This document shows, one piece after another, positions 34,031 to 43,962 of a stretch of 64,000 nucleotides of DNA. The notes beneath the pieces are model-generated. The model saw nothing but the letters and a program-made list of their open reading frames with translations, searched no databases and was not told the DNA's origin. Positions within the stretch are counted from its first letter, which is position 1; each line of letters opens with the position of its first letter. The stretch covers positions 1-64,000 of the forward strand of contig JAFXTN010000003.1 of assembly GCA_017535785.1 (NCBI GenBank), given 5' to 3'. A program made the position numbers and the translations under genes. This stretch comes from Butyrivibrio sp. (GTDB lineage: Bacteria; Bacillota; Clostridia; Lachnospirales; Lachnospiraceae).

Positions 34031-36328
34031 ATGAAACGCTTAAAGTGGATTCCTGCGCTGATCATTATGTTAGCTCTTTTAGGGGGAATCGGTTATTCAG
34101 CAGTATTCGGACTCGGTGCGGATAAGTCAGGATCATTGGACAGCATCGACCTGGGTCTCGATCTCGCAGGTGGTGTAAGTATCACTTACGAAGTTGAGGG
34201 AGAAGAGAATCCTGACAAAGAAGATATGCAGGATACTATCTACAAGCTCCAGCAGCGTGTAGATGAGTACAGCACAGAGTCACAGGTATATCAGGAAGGT
34301 TCTAACAGGATCAATATCGAGATACCCGGTGTATCGGATGCCAACACTATCCTTAAGGATCTTGGACAGCCCGGTAAGCTCTATTTCATTGCACACCTTG
34401 ATAAGGACGGCAACGAGAACTATACATACCACTCAGGTATCACAACAGATGCTGACGGCAACATGGTTCTTGAAGAAGGCGTAATGCCCGGTTATCAGCT
34501 CAACAAGACAATCGACGAGCTTAAGGCAGACGGTTCTGTTATCCTTGAAGGTGAGAACGTAGCAGTATCTGAGGTAAAGGCTCAGCAGGATCAGTACGGC
34601 AATCAGGAGCCCGTTGTTTCTCTTGAGTTTAACGAGGCAGGTAAGGCTGCATTTGCTGAAGCAACAACTAAGGCTTTCAATAACAATAAAGATACTATCG
34701 GTATTTACTATGACGGAAGATTTATAAGTGTTCCCGCTGTTCAGGCACCTCTTACAGACGGTAAAGCCATCATCACAGGTGAGAAGTCATTTGAATCAGC
34801 TCAGAACCTCGCTACAATGATCCGTATCGGTGGACTTAAGCTTGAGCTTAAAGAGCTCCGTTCAAATGTAGTAGGTGCTCAGCTTGGATCAGAGGCTATC
34901 CATACATCACTTATTGCGGCAGCTGTCGGATTTGCACTTATTGCGATCTTCATGATCGTATTCTTCAGAATACTCGGTGTTTCAGCTACACTTGCACTTG
35001 CATTCTACAGCGGACTCATCGTATTCTTGCTTTCCGCATTTGATATAACACTTACACTTCCCGGTATTGCCGGTATCATCCTTTCAATCGGTATGGCGGT
35101 TGATGCCAACGTTCTTGTATTTGCAAGAATAAGGGAAGAGATCGCATCAGGTAAGGCTGTTGACGAGGCTAGAAAGAGCGGATACAACAAAGCCCTTTCA
35201 TCAATCCTTGACGGTAACATCACAACACTTATCGTTGCTATCGTTCTTAGAGCAGGCGGTACAGGACCTATCAAGGGATTCGCCGAGACACTCATGCTTG
35301 GTATCATCCTTTCAATGTTCACAGCACTTGTTGTAACAAGAGTGATCACTAATATTTTCTACGGTCTCGGACTTCAGAGCCCTGTCCTTTACGGTAAGGC
35401 TAAGCCCGTTAAGGTATTTGATTTCGTTGGAAAGAGAAAGCTCTTCTACGCGATCTCTTGTATCGTTATCGCGATCGGTATCGTATTTATGGCAGTCAAC
35501 TCTTCACAGGGTAAGGGTGCATTTAACTACAGCCTTGACTTCGTAGGCGGTACATCAACAAATGTTACTTTTGATAAAGAGTATTCTGTTTCTGAGATCG
35601 AGAATGATATCATTCCTGCGATCAAGGAAGCTTCAGGAGTTAAGGAAGTTCTTCACCAGAGAGTTTCCGGAACAAACCAGGTTATCTTCAAGAGCGCTAC
35701 AATGGATGTAGATCAGAGAAAAGCTGTTGAGCAGATGTTTGTAGATAAGTATGGTGTACCTGCAGATAATATTGCTGCTGAGACGATCAGCTCAACGATC
35801 AGTAGTGAGATGAGAGTAGATGCTATTAAGTCACTTCTCGTAGCACTCATCCTTATGCTCATCTATATCTGGATCAGATTTAAGGACATCAAGTTCGGTG
35901 CAGCTGCGATCATCGCTCTTGCACACGATGCACTTATAGTTATTGTTGCATATGCTATCTCAAGAATTTCGGTTGGTAACACATTCATCGCCGTAGTTCT
36001 TACTATCATCGGATATTCGATCAACGATACTATCGTTACATTCGACCGTATCCGTGAGAACCTTCACATTGCAACAGGTAAGAAGGAAATGGCTCAGCTT
36101 GTTAATAACAGCGTTTCACAGACTATCACACGTAGTTTGTTCACATCAGCTACAACCTTCTTCACAGTACTTGCTCTTTACATCTTCGGTGTAGCGGATA
36201 TCAAGATGTTCGCTCTTCCTCTTATGGTAGGTGTGATCTGCGGTACATATTCATCAATCTTCATCGCATCACCTATGTGGTTCGATCTTAGAACAAAGTT
36301 CAAGACATTCTTTGCTAAGAAGGATTGA
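34031..36328 (+). CDS. secDF: SecD-SecF fusion, protein-export membrane protein
   Basis: The 765-residue protein joins SecD (about 1-440) and SecF (about 465-760). SecD has one N-terminal helix, a large external P1 domain and five more helices; the hallmark DLGLDLAGGVSITYEV and GMAVDANVLVFARIREE are present. SecF shows YSLDFVGGTSTNVTF and GYSINDTIVTFDRIREN. SecDF uses the proton gradient to assist Sec translocation. GGGAGG lies ten bases before the start. It is 30 bases from the maturase gene; codon bias suggests good expression. A strong terminator follows. Confidence 0.96.
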   Translation: MKRLKWIPALIIMLALLGGIGYSAVFGLGADKSGSLDSIDLGLDLAGGVSITYEVEGEENPDKEDMQDTIYKLQQRVDEYSTESQVYQEGSNRINIEIPGVSDANTILKDLGQPGKLYFIAHLDKDGNENYTYHSGITTDADGNMVLEEGVMPGYQLNKTIDELKADGSVILEGENVAVSEVKAQQDQYGNQEPVVSLEFNEAGKAAFAEATTKAFNNNKDTIGIYYDGRFISVPAVQAPLTDGKAIITGEKSFESAQNLATMIRIGGLKLELKELRSNVVGAQLGSEAIHTSLIAAAVGFALIAIFMIVFFRILGVSATLALAFYSGLIVFLLSAFDITLTLPGIAGIILSIGMAVDANVLVFARIREEIASGKAVDEARKSGYNKALSSILDGNITTLIVAIVLRAGGTGPIKGFAETLMLGIILSMFTALVVTRVITNIFYGLGLQSPVLYGKAKPVKVFDFVGKRKLFYAISCIVIAIGIVFMAVNSSQGKGAFNYSLDFVGGTSTNVTFDKEYSVSEIENDIIPAIKEASGVKEVLHQRVSGTNQVIFKSATMDVDQRKAVEQMFVDKYGVPADNIAAETISSTISSEMRVDAIKSLLVALILMLIYIWIRFKDIKFGAAAIIALAHDALIVIVAYAISRISVGNTFIAVVLTIIGYSINDTIVTFDRIRENLHIATGKKEMAQLVNNSVSQTITRSLFTSATTFFTVLALYIFGVADIKMFALPLMVGVICGTYSSIFIASPMWFDLRTKFKTFFAKKD

Positions 36329-36355
36329 TAAGATTTTTGAATAACAAATAATAGG

Positions 36356-36400
36356 ACCCGGGAAATGCGTTCTTATAAGGACGGCGTTTCCCGGGTTTTT
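36356..36400 (+). terminator. Intrinsic terminator of secDF
   Basis: A long stem, ACCCGGGAAATGC (36356-36368) with the opposite arm GCGTTTCCCGGGT ending at 36396, precedes a T run. Confidence 0.9.
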
Positions 36401-36416
36401 GTAACGGTGCAAACAG

Positions 36417-36425
36417 TGTTATACT
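36417..36425 (+). promoter_or_regulatory. Extended -10 promoter of recJ
   Basis: TGTTATACT is an extended -10 element right after the secDF terminator and 41 bases before the likely recJ start. It lacks a clear -35. Confidence 0.5.
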
Positions 36426-36465
36426 GTTCATAATGGATTTTAATCAAACTACAGAGGTGTATTTC

Positions 36466-38289
36466 ATGGCGAAATGGATGATTGCCAATAAGAAAGCGGA
36501 TTTTGACGGATTGGCACGAGAATTTAATATAAGCAACATTACAGCGAGACTTATCGCAAACAGACTGATAAATTCCAAGGCCACGGAAAGCACAGATTGT
36601 ACAGTTCAGAGTGTAGACGACTATCTTAACGCAGGACCTTCTTTCCTGCATGATCCAAGACTTATGGCAGATATGGAAAAGGGCGCACAGATCATCCTTG
36701 ATAAGATCAAGGAAGGCGCCAAGATAAGAGTTATCGGAGACTATGATGTCGACGGTATCTGTTCTTCATATATTCTTTTATCCGGACTTCTTTTATTTGG
36801 AGCGGACGCAGACTGCGTGCTTCCCGATAGGATCAAGGACGGATACGGACTTAGTATAAAGCTTGTAGATGATGCTTTTGATGCGGGTGTCGATACGATA
36901 ATCACCTGTGATAACGGTATTGCCGCTTCGGAGCAGATAGCTCACGCAAAAGAAAAAGGAATGACGGTTGTTGTGACAGACCATCACGAAGTTCCTTTTG
37001 AAGAAGATGAGAGCGGTGAAAAGAGTCAGATCCTTCCGCCTGCGGAGGCTGTTATCGATCCAAAGAGAGCAGAGGGAGATTATCCCTTTAAGGAGATCTG
37101 CGGAGCTGTCGTTGCCTATAAATTCCTTCAGGTGCTTTCTGATATTTATAAGGACGCGGATGTGACTGATGAGCAGAGAACAGACTTTTTTACCGAGATG
37201 ATGATATTCGCAGGTATAGCAACTGTCTGTGATGTCATGGAACTCAAGGATGAGAACAGAGTCATAGTAAAGCAGTCGCTTAAGCTTATCAAGGATACGC
37301 ATAATCCCGGGCTTCAGGCTCTTATCAATGTAAACGGACTTGATGCTTCAAGTCTTTCCGGATACCACTACGGCTTTATCATAGGGCCCTGTCTCAACGC
37401 TACGGGTAGGCTGGACCTTGCCAATCGTGCGCTTTCTCTTTTTATGGAAAAAGACAGAGCTAAGGCGGCTACGATAGCAGGCGACCTCAAGAGTCTCAAT
37501 GACAGCCGCAAGGATAAGACCAAGAACGGCGTGGATGAAGCGATCGCGATCGTTCAGGAGGCTTCGGAAAAGAGCGGGCTTCCAAAGGTCATCGTTCTTT
37601 ATATGCCTGATGTTCACGAATCTATCGCGGGTATCATCGCAGGAAGGATAAAAGAGAAATACAACAGGCCTACGATAATACTGACTAAGGCTCTCGACGG
37701 AGGCGCCAAGGGATCGGGAAGGTCTGTTGATAATTATGATATGTATGAGGGCTTATCAGCTTGCAAGGAGCTTTTTACAAAGTTCGGAGGCCACAAGATG
37801 GCGGCTGGTTTATCGCTCCCTGTTGAGAATATAGATATCCTCAGAGATAGGCTCAATGAGGATTGTAAGCTTGAAGAAAAGGACTTTGAGCCGATCCTTC
37901 ATCTTGATATGGTAATGCCTTTAAATGCGGCAAGCATGGACCTTGTAAAAGAGTTTAAGAAGCTCGAGCCTTTCGGAACCGGAAATCCCAAGCCCTCTTT
38001 TGCGCAGAAGGACGTAGCTTTATTGTCCGGAAGGATTATCGGAAAGAACAAGAACTGCGGTAAATACAGAGTTACCGACGGCGGAAAGATATATGACATG
38101 ATGTATTTCGGTGACATGGAAAGATGGCACGATTTCCTAACTGAAAGATATGGACAGAGCATACTGGATGACTTGTATAATAAAGGTAAAGAAGACGGTA
38201 CTATCAAGGTGAGCATAGCTTACCACCCCGATATCAACTCCTATATGGGAAGAGAAAGTCTGCAGATCATAATGGAGGATTTCACCTGA
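36466..38289 (+). CDS. recJ: Single-stranded-DNA exonuclease RecJ
   Basis: The 607-residue enzyme has the DHH-family metal motifs: VIGDYDVDGICSSYILL (motif I), ITCDNGIAA (motif II), VVVTDHHEVPF (motif III), then VIDPKR and AGIATVCDVMEL, with a DHHA1 domain (ARIKEKYNRPTIIL... GSGRS, FGGHKMAAGLSL) and an OB-fold end. RecJ degrades single-stranded DNA 5' to 3' in recombination and mismatch repair. I use ATG 36466 with AGAGG eight bases upstream, not ATG 36433 which has no site. It has its own promoter and is followed by several hairpins. Confidence 0.94.
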   Translation: MAKWMIANKKADFDGLAREFNISNITARLIANRLINSKATESTDCTVQSVDDYLNAGPSFLHDPRLMADMEKGAQIILDKIKEGAKIRVIGDYDVDGICSSYILLSGLLLFGADADCVLPDRIKDGYGLSIKLVDDAFDAGVDTIITCDNGIAASEQIAHAKEKGMTVVVTDHHEVPFEEDESGEKSQILPPAEAVIDPKRAEGDYPFKEICGAVVAYKFLQVLSDIYKDADVTDEQRTDFFTEMMIFAGIATVCDVMELKDENRVIVKQSLKLIKDTHNPGLQALINVNGLDASSLSGYHYGFIIGPCLNATGRLDLANRALSLFMEKDRAKAATIAGDLKSLNDSRKDKTKNGVDEAIAIVQEASEKSGLPKVIVLYMPDVHESIAGIIAGRIKEKYNRPTIILTKALDGGAKGSGRSVDNYDMYEGLSACKELFTKFGGHKMAAGLSLPVENIDILRDRLNEDCKLEEKDFEPILHLDMVMPLNAASMDLVKEFKKLEPFGTGNPKPSFAQKDVALLSGRIIGKNKNCGKYRVTDGGKIYDMMYFGDMERWHDFLTERYGQSILDDLYNKGKEDGTIKVSIAYHPDINSYMGRESLQIIMEDFT

Positions 38290-38307
38290 ATTTGCGGGAA
38301 TCTGCGA

Positions 38308-38327
38308 GGAAATATGCGGATATTTCC
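38308..38327. repeat. Short inverted repeat after recJ
   Basis: GGAAATAT (38308-38315) and ATATTTCC (38320-38327) pair around a four-base loop. No T run follows, so it is not a standard terminator. Confidence 0.55.
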
Positions 38328-38340
38328 CCGTGAAAAAGAA

Positions 38341-38403
38341 AAATCCCCATAAAACCACAAAAACACACGCGAAGCGTGTGTCTGCGGTTTCTTATGAGGG
38401 GGA
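38341..38403 (+). terminator. Long hairpin downstream of recJ
   Basis: ACACACGC/GCGTGTGT with a GAA loop sits inside an outer pairing of AAACC with GGTTT and TCCCCATAA with TTATGAGGGG. The whole is a strong stem without a good T run. Confidence 0.6.
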
Positions 38404-38407
38404 GATA

Positions 38408-38440
38408 GTAAGTAAACGAGTTACTTACTTCTTGATTATT
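38408..38440 (+). terminator. Second hairpin downstream of recJ, before murE
   Basis: GTAAGTAA (38408-38415) pairs perfectly with TTACTTAC (38421-38428) over a five-base loop, followed by a T-rich stretch. Confidence 0.6.
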
Positions 38441-38571
38441 ATAATACCGTAAAAATATGAACAAAATGTGAAAAATCTATAAAAATTAGAATTAATCTTT
38501 TTTAACTAAAATAAGTGTTAAATTAATCGGTTAAATGAAATAATTTTAATCAAAAATGTGGAGGCTTTATT

Positions 38572-40059
38572 ATGAAATTAAGTGAATTGATAAGTGATAT
38601 TAAGTCACAAGTCACGGCGGGTAATTCTTCAGAAACCCTTGATCCATCTGCGATTGAGATCAAAAATGTTGTTAATGACAACAGGAAAATTGAAGAAGGT
38701 TCACTTTTTATTTGCATAAAGGGAGCCAATTTTGACGGACATTCATGTGCGACAGAAGCTTATGAAAAAAAAGCTGCCGCTATAGTTGTGGAACATGATG
38801 TTGAACTTCCGGCTGATTGCAAGATGGCGGTAGTAAGAGTAGACGATACCAGATATGCAATGGCGTTCATATCCGCAGCATATTTCGGACATCCCGCAAG
38901 TAAGCTCACTACTATCGGTATTACGGGAACTAAGGGTAAGACAACTACCACATATCTTATAAAGAGCATGCTCGAAAATGCAGGACACAAGGTCGGACTT
39001 ATCGGTACTATCGAAGTCATCATAGGTGATGAGCATATCCATGCTGAGAACACTACACCTGAGTCATACAATCTTCAGGAGTATATGGCCAAGATGGTAG
39101 AGGCAGGCTGCGACAGCGTTGTCATGGAGGTTTCTTCTCAGGGACTTATGCTTCACAGAAGCCAGGGCTTTATTTTCGATATAGGTATCTTTACCAACAT
39201 CGAGCCCGATCATATAGGACCTAACGAGCACAAGGATTTCGAGGATTATCTTAACTGTAAGAGCCTCTTGTTCAGGCAGTGCAAGATGGGAATATTAAAC
39301 GGAGACGATCCTCATGTTGAAGATATTTTGAAAGGCCACACATGTGAGGCTCAGACCTACGGCTTTTCAGAGGGCGTTGATATCAGAGCGATCAACCTTG
39401 CTTATATCCATAAGCCCGGCGAACTCGGAGTATTTTTTGACACCGAAGGTAGCATAAACATGCACGCCGAAGTCAGAACTCCCGGTAAGTTCAGTGTGTA
39501 CAATGCTCTTTGTGCGATCGCTGTTGCCAAGCACCTTGGCTGCAATGACGAGCAGATCGCAAAGGCACTTAAAGAGGCCAAGGTCAAGGGCCGTATAGAG
39601 ATGGTCAAAGTTTCCGATGACTTTACTCTTATGATCGACTATGCGCACAACGCTATGGCGCTTAAGAGCCTTCTTTCAACTCTCAAGGATTATCATCCGA
39701 ACAGACTTATCAGCGTCTTTGGCTGCGGCGGTAACAGAAGTAAGCTCCGTCGTTTTGAGATGGGCGAAGTCAGCGGAAAGTATGCGGACTTTACGATCAT
39801 CACTTCCGATAACCCGAGATTTGAGGAGCCTCTTGATATCATGAAGGATATCGAGACCGGAATGAATAAGACAGACGGTAAGTACATCATGATCGAGGAC
39901 AGAAAAGAAGCCATCCGCTATGCGATAAACAACGGTGAACACGGCGACATCATAGTTCTTGCTGGTAAAGGCCACGAGGACTATCAGGAGATCAAGGGTG
40001 TAAAATATCCCATGGATGAGCGTGATCTTATCGCTGATATACTTAAAGAACAGGCTTGA
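38572..40059 (+). CDS. murE: UDP-N-acetylmuramoyl-tripeptide synthetase, mDAP type
   Basis: The 495-residue Mur ligase has the three-domain pattern: N-terminal UDP-binding domain, central ATP-binding domain with GITGTKGKTTTTYLIKSML (Walker A), and C-terminal domain with FGCGGNRSKLRR. The TSDNPRFEEP motif contains DNPR, the signature of meso-diaminopimelate-adding enzymes. It adds the third amino acid to the wall precursor in the cytoplasm. TGGAGG lies seven to eight bases before the start. The A+T-rich stretch before it (38441-38571) has no obvious promoter. priA follows within about 50 bases. Confidence 0.95.
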   Translation: MKLSELISDIKSQVTAGNSSETLDPSAIEIKNVVNDNRKIEEGSLFICIKGANFDGHSCATEAYEKKAAAIVVEHDVELPADCKMAVVRVDDTRYAMAFISAAYFGHPASKLTTIGITGTKGKTTTTYLIKSMLENAGHKVGLIGTIEVIIGDEHIHAENTTPESYNLQEYMAKMVEAGCDSVVMEVSSQGLMLHRSQGFIFDIGIFTNIEPDHIGPNEHKDFEDYLNCKSLLFRQCKMGILNGDDPHVEDILKGHTCEAQTYGFSEGVDIRAINLAYIHKPGELGVFFDTEGSINMHAEVRTPGKFSVYNALCAIAVAKHLGCNDEQIAKALKEAKVKGRIEMVKVSDDFTLMIDYAHNAMALKSLLSTLKDYHPNRLISVFGCGGNRSKLRRFEMGEVSGKYADFTIITSDNPRFEEPLDIMKDIETGMNKTDGKYIMIEDRKEAIRYAINNGEHGDIIVLAGKGHEDYQEIKGVKYPMDERDLIADILKEQA

Positions 40060-40109
40060 TAAATACTATTTCGGGAAGAGATTCCCGGAAGATGCAAGGA
40101 GAGAGTTTA

Positions 40110-42368
40110 TTGACAGCATGTGAGTATGCAAACGTCATAATAGATATATCTCACGAGAAGGTAGACAGACCTTTTCAGTACAGGGTTCCCGAGAAGCTGC
40201 GCAGCAGTATCGATATCGGGGATCCTGTTTATGTGCCTTTCGGAAGGGGTAACAACAGAAGGAAAGGCTACGTTATTTCTTTTACCGACGAGGCCGATTG
40301 GGATCCCGCCAAGATCAAGGAGATAGAGGGGATCGATAAGGAAAACATCTCCGCTCAGGATATCTCGATAAGGCTTGCCGCGTGGATGAAGCATCACTAC
40401 GGATCGACGATGATCGCGGCACTTCGAACGGTTCTTCCTTCTTCCAAGAAACAAAACAGACAGGTCCACAAATACGTATCTCTTCGCCTTCCTTTAAGGG
40501 AAGCTACGGAGTATTACTACGAGTGCGTCCGCAAGAAGCAGGCGGCAAGAGAGAGGATTATAAAAGAGCTTTTGGATAATCCCGAAGATAGGATCCCGTA
40601 TGAGCTTATCACGGGAAAGCTCGGTGTTACCTCAGCTACGCTCAAAGCGCTTTCGGATAAAGGTATCATCAAGATAGACAGCGAGGAGTATTTCAGAAAT
40701 CCCATCGCGGCGTCTACAGACAGATATGGGAAAAAGACACTTAGCGACGAGCAGCAGGCTGTCGTAGATTCTTTTGTAAAAGATTATGATGCGGGAAAAA
40801 GAGATACCTACCTGATCCACGGGATTACGGGAAGCGGTAAGACGGAAGTCTATATCGCGCTTATCGATGATGTTATCAAAAGAGGAAAACAGGCTATAGT
40901 CCTCATTCCCGAGATCGCGCTTACATACCAGACACTCATGCGCTTTTACAGGCATTTCGGTGACAGGGTATCAGTCGTTAATTCATCGATGTCACCGGGT
41001 GAAAAATTCGATCAGATGGAGAGAGCAAGGACCGGAGATATAGATATCATCATAGGCCCGAGATCAGCTCTTTTTACTCCTTTTTCAAACCTCGGGATAA
41101 TCATTATCGACGAGGAACATGAGACGACTTATAAGAGCGAGACAATGCCCAAATACCATGCGAGGGAGACGGCGATCGAGCTGGCAAGACTTGTTCCGGA
41201 CGGAGCTAGTGTTGTTCTTGGTTCCGCGACGCCTTCGCTTGATTCCTATTACAAGGCTCAGACCGGGCAGTACAAGCTCTTTGAGCTTAATAAGAGACTC
41301 ACGGGCGGAACGCTTCCTTTTGTTGAGATCGCGGATCTGAGAGAGGAACTCAGAAAGGGCAATCGCTCTATCTTTTCCATAAGATTGCAGGAGCTTATCG
41401 AGGACAGGCTTTCCAAAAAAGAGCAGGTGATGCTGTTCATAAACAGAAGAGGTTACGCGGGCTTTGTTTCCTGCAGGGCTTGCGGCCATGTGTTTAAGTG
41501 CCCGCACTGCGATGTTGCGCTTTCGGAGCACAGGGGAGGACGCCTAGTCTGCCACTACTGCGGATATGAGGAGCCTGCCAAGAAGATCTGTCCTAAGTGC
41601 GGATCTAAGTTTGTTTCGTCGTTCAGGGCGGGAACTCAGCAGATAGAGGATGAGGTTAAAAAGTTCTGGCCGGATGCAAAGGTGCTCAGAATGGACGCGG
41701 ACACGACAAGGGCGAAGGGAAGCTACGAAAAGATATTGTCGGCATTTGCCAACAAGGAAGCAGATGTTCTTGTCGGAACGCAGATGATCGTAAAGGGACA
41801 TGATTTCCCGGATGTGACTTTGGTAGGTATCCTTGCAGCCGATATGTCGCTCTATGCTTCGGATTACAGGGCTAGTGAAAGGACGTTCCAGCTTCTTACG
41901 CAGGCAGCGGGAAGAGCGGGACGAGGAGAGAAGCCCGGAAACGTCATAATCCAGAGCTATCAGCCTGAGCACTACAGCATAATCACTGCGTCCAATCAGG
42001 ATTACAAGGCGTTCTACGAAGAGGAGATCGCATACAGGGATATACTTAGATACCCGCCGATATCGCATATGATGTGCGTTCAGGTGCAGAGCAAAAACGA
42101 AGAAGTCGGTATGCAGTTTGCAAACAGACTGAGGGCTCTCATGGAGCAGCAAAGGATCCAAAACGCCGTGTTCATCGGCCCCGCATTTGCTTCAGTCGGT
42201 AAGATAAACGATGTTTACAGGATCGCCGTTTACGTTAAGCTTGATGACTACGAGAAGCTTGTAGGACTTAAGGATTCTCTCGAGCAATATGTAAGAGAAC
42301 TTAGTGACGCAGGTAAGATAAAAGATATTTCTGTTCAATTTGATTTTGACCCCGTAAACGGGTATTGA
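40110..42368 (+). CDS. priA: Primosomal protein N' (PriA) helicase
   Basis: The 752-residue superfamily 2 helicase has the N-terminal 3'DNA-binding domain (YANVIIDISHEKVDRPFQYRVPEKL), Walker A GITGSGKTEVYIA, Walker B IIDEEHETTYKS and an insert with zinc-binding cysteines (CRACGHVFKCPHCDVAL, CHYCGYEEPAKKICPKCGSKF), followed by the second helicase lobe (DADTTRAKGSYEKIL, QMIVKGHDFPDVTLVGI). It restarts stalled replication forks. I place the start at TTG 40110 with AAGGAG eight bases upstream; ATG 40092 is an alternative adding six residues. It heads the conserved priA-def-fmt cluster, though a hairpin and promoter precede def. Confidence 0.94.
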   Translation: MTACEYANVIIDISHEKVDRPFQYRVPEKLRSSIDIGDPVYVPFGRGNNRRKGYVISFTDEADWDPAKIKEIEGIDKENISAQDISIRLAAWMKHHYGSTMIAALRTVLPSSKKQNRQVHKYVSLRLPLREATEYYYECVRKKQAARERIIKELLDNPEDRIPYELITGKLGVTSATLKALSDKGIIKIDSEEYFRNPIAASTDRYGKKTLSDEQQAVVDSFVKDYDAGKRDTYLIHGITGSGKTEVYIALIDDVIKRGKQAIVLIPEIALTYQTLMRFYRHFGDRVSVVNSSMSPGEKFDQMERARTGDIDIIIGPRSALFTPFSNLGIIIIDEEHETTYKSETMPKYHARETAIELARLVPDGASVVLGSATPSLDSYYKAQTGQYKLFELNKRLTGGTLPFVEIADLREELRKGNRSIFSIRLQELIEDRLSKKEQVMLFINRRGYAGFVSCRACGHVFKCPHCDVALSEHRGGRLVCHYCGYEEPAKKICPKCGSKFVSSFRAGTQQIEDEVKKFWPDAKVLRMDADTTRAKGSYEKILSAFANKEADVLVGTQMIVKGHDFPDVTLVGILAADMSLYASDYRASERTFQLLTQAAGRAGRGEKPGNVIIQSYQPEHYSIITASNQDYKAFYEEEIAYRDILRYPPISHMMCVQVQSKNEEVGMQFANRLRALMEQQRIQNAVFIGPAFASVGKINDVYRIAVYVKLDDYEKLVGLKDSLEQYVRELSDAGKIKDISVQFDFDPVNGY

Positions 42369-42375
42369 TGGGAAG

Positions 42376-42416
42376 ACCCCTGCTGTTATCAAAAAAATTT
42401 GATAATAGTGGGGGTT
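42376..42416 (+). terminator. Strong hairpin between priA and def
   Basis: CCCCTGCTGTTATCAAA (42377-42393) pairs with TTTGATAATAGTGGGG with two wobbles and one bulge. There is no clean T run, so it may only attenuate. Confidence 0.6.
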
Positions 42417-42428
42417 AAGCTTTATAAT
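42399..42428 (+). promoter_or_regulatory. Promoter of def-fmt
   Basis: TTGATA (42399-42404) and a perfect TATAAT (42423-42428) are separated by 18 bases. The -35 lies in the right arm of the preceding hairpin. Confidence 0.65.
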
Positions 42429-42463
42429 AAGCAGGAACACTATAATCAAAAAAGGAGGCCTAA

Positions 42464-42964
42464 ATGGCACTTAGAACTATAAGAGAAATCGGTGATGATG
42501 TACTTGTACGCCGTTGCAAAGAAGTAAAAGAAATAACACCCAGGATAAAAGAGCTCGTGGCAGACATGATAGATACCATGTATGAGGCTGAGGGAGTAGG
42601 ACTCGCAGCTCCTCAGGTAGGTATCCTTAAGAGAATTTTTGTTATCGATGTTTCTCCGGAAAGCGATACGCCTTTGGTATTTATCAACCCCGAGATCCTT
42701 GAGACAAGCGGAGAGCAGACAGGATATGAGGGATGCCTTTCCGTTCCCGGTAAATCCGGAATAGTTACAAGACCCAATTATGTAAAGGTCAAGGCTACCA
42801 ATCTCGAAGGCGAAGAATTTGTCATGGAAGGTGAGGAGCTCTTTGCAAGAGCCATCCTTCATGAGAACGATCATCTCGACGGTCATATGTATGTTGAGAA
42901 GGTTGAGGGCGATCTTATCAATAACGAAGATCTCATAGCACAGAGCGAGGAAGAGCAGCAATGA
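42464..42964 (+). CDS. def: Peptide deformylase
   Basis: The 166-residue metalloenzyme has all three motifs: GVGLAAPQVG (about 45-54), EGCLSVPG with the metal-binding Cys (about 87-94), and HENDHLDG (HExxH). It removes the formyl group from new proteins. AGGAGG lies six to seven bases before the start. It overlaps fmt by four bases (ATGA), as usual for this pair. Confidence 0.97.
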   Translation: MALRTIREIGDDVLVRRCKEVKEITPRIKELVADMIDTMYEAEGVGLAAPQVGILKRIFVIDVSPESDTPLVFINPEILETSGEQTGYEGCLSVPGKSGIVTRPNYVKVKATNLEGEEFVMEGEELFARAILHENDHLDGHMYVEKVEGDLINNEDLIAQSEEEQQ

Positions 42965-43926
42965 AGATAGTTTTTATGGGAACGCCGGACTTTGCGAGGG
43001 CAGCTCTTGAAAAGATCATAGAAGCGGGACACGAGGTTGTGCTTGTTGTCACTCAGCCCGATAAGCCAAAGGGCAGAAGCGGCGAGCTTCAGATATCCGA
43101 TGTAAAGGACTGTGCTATCAAGCATGATATCCCGGTTTTTCAGCCCGTTAAGATAAAAGAGGCTGACAATGTTGCATACCTTAAGGGAATTGAAGCAGAC
43201 ATCTATGTTGTTGCGGCATTCGGACAGATCCTTTCTCAGGAGATCCTTGATATCCCGAAGTTTGGTTGTGTAAACATACACGCATCGCTCCTTCCAAAGT
43301 ACAGAGGAGCAGCGCCCATACAGCAGTCCATCATTGACGGTGAACCTACTACCGGTGTAACCATTATGCAGATGGCGATAGGCATGGATACGGGAGATAT
43401 CCTCCTTCAGAGAGAGATACCTATAGACGAAAACGAGACGGGCGGCGGACTATTTGATAAGCTTTCCGACCTTGGTGCAGAGCTCATAGTAGAGGCACTT
43501 CCCAAGATCGAGAGAGGCGAGTTAACTCCCGTTCCTCAGGACGAAGCGCTTGCTACCAAATGCGGCAAGCTCTCCAAGAACATGGGCGAGATCGATTTCA
43601 GCAAGGATGCAAGGACTATCAGAAACCTCGTAAGAGGCCTCAATCCTTGGCCCAGCGCATTTTCACATCTTGACGGCAAGCTCCTTAAGATCTGGAAGGC
43701 GGATGTTTTAAGTTCTGAGCAGGTAAAAGAAATTTCGAACGGAGCAGGATCCATAGAAGGATCAGAGCCCGGAACGGTTGTATATACAGGAAAAGAAGCC
43801 TTTATCGTTTCTACGGGAAAAGATTTTCTTTCCGTGAGCGAAGTGCAGCTTGAAGGAAAAAAGCGCATGGCGGTCAAGGACTTCCTTCTTGGATACAAGC
43901 TTACAGCGGGTAGCAAGCTCTTTTGA
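42961..43926 (+). CDS. fmt: Methionyl-tRNA formyltransferase
   Basis: The 321-residue enzyme has the formyl-transferase N-terminal domain (KIVFMGTPDFARAALEKII) and the catalytic FGCVNIHASLLPKYRGAAPIQQSIIDG stretch with the conserved Asn, His and later Asp in MDTGDIL. A C-terminal OB domain ends MAVKDFLLGYKL. It formylates initiator tRNA. Its start overlaps the def stop. Confidence 0.97.
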   Translation: MKIVFMGTPDFARAALEKIIEAGHEVVLVVTQPDKPKGRSGELQISDVKDCAIKHDIPVFQPVKIKEADNVAYLKGIEADIYVVAAFGQILSQEILDIPKFGCVNIHASLLPKYRGAAPIQQSIIDGEPTTGVTIMQMAIGMDTGDILLQREIPIDENETGGGLFDKLSDLGAELIVEALPKIERGELTPVPQDEALATKCGKLSKNMGEIDFSKDARTIRNLVRGLNPWPSAFSHLDGKLLKIWKADVLSSEQVKEISNGAGSIEGSEPGTVVYTGKEAFIVSTGKDFLSVSEVQLEGKKRMAVKDFLLGYKLTAGSKLF

Positions 43927-43962
43927 CAGTAATAAAAAGTTAGTTGTAAAGGAGATGATCAT

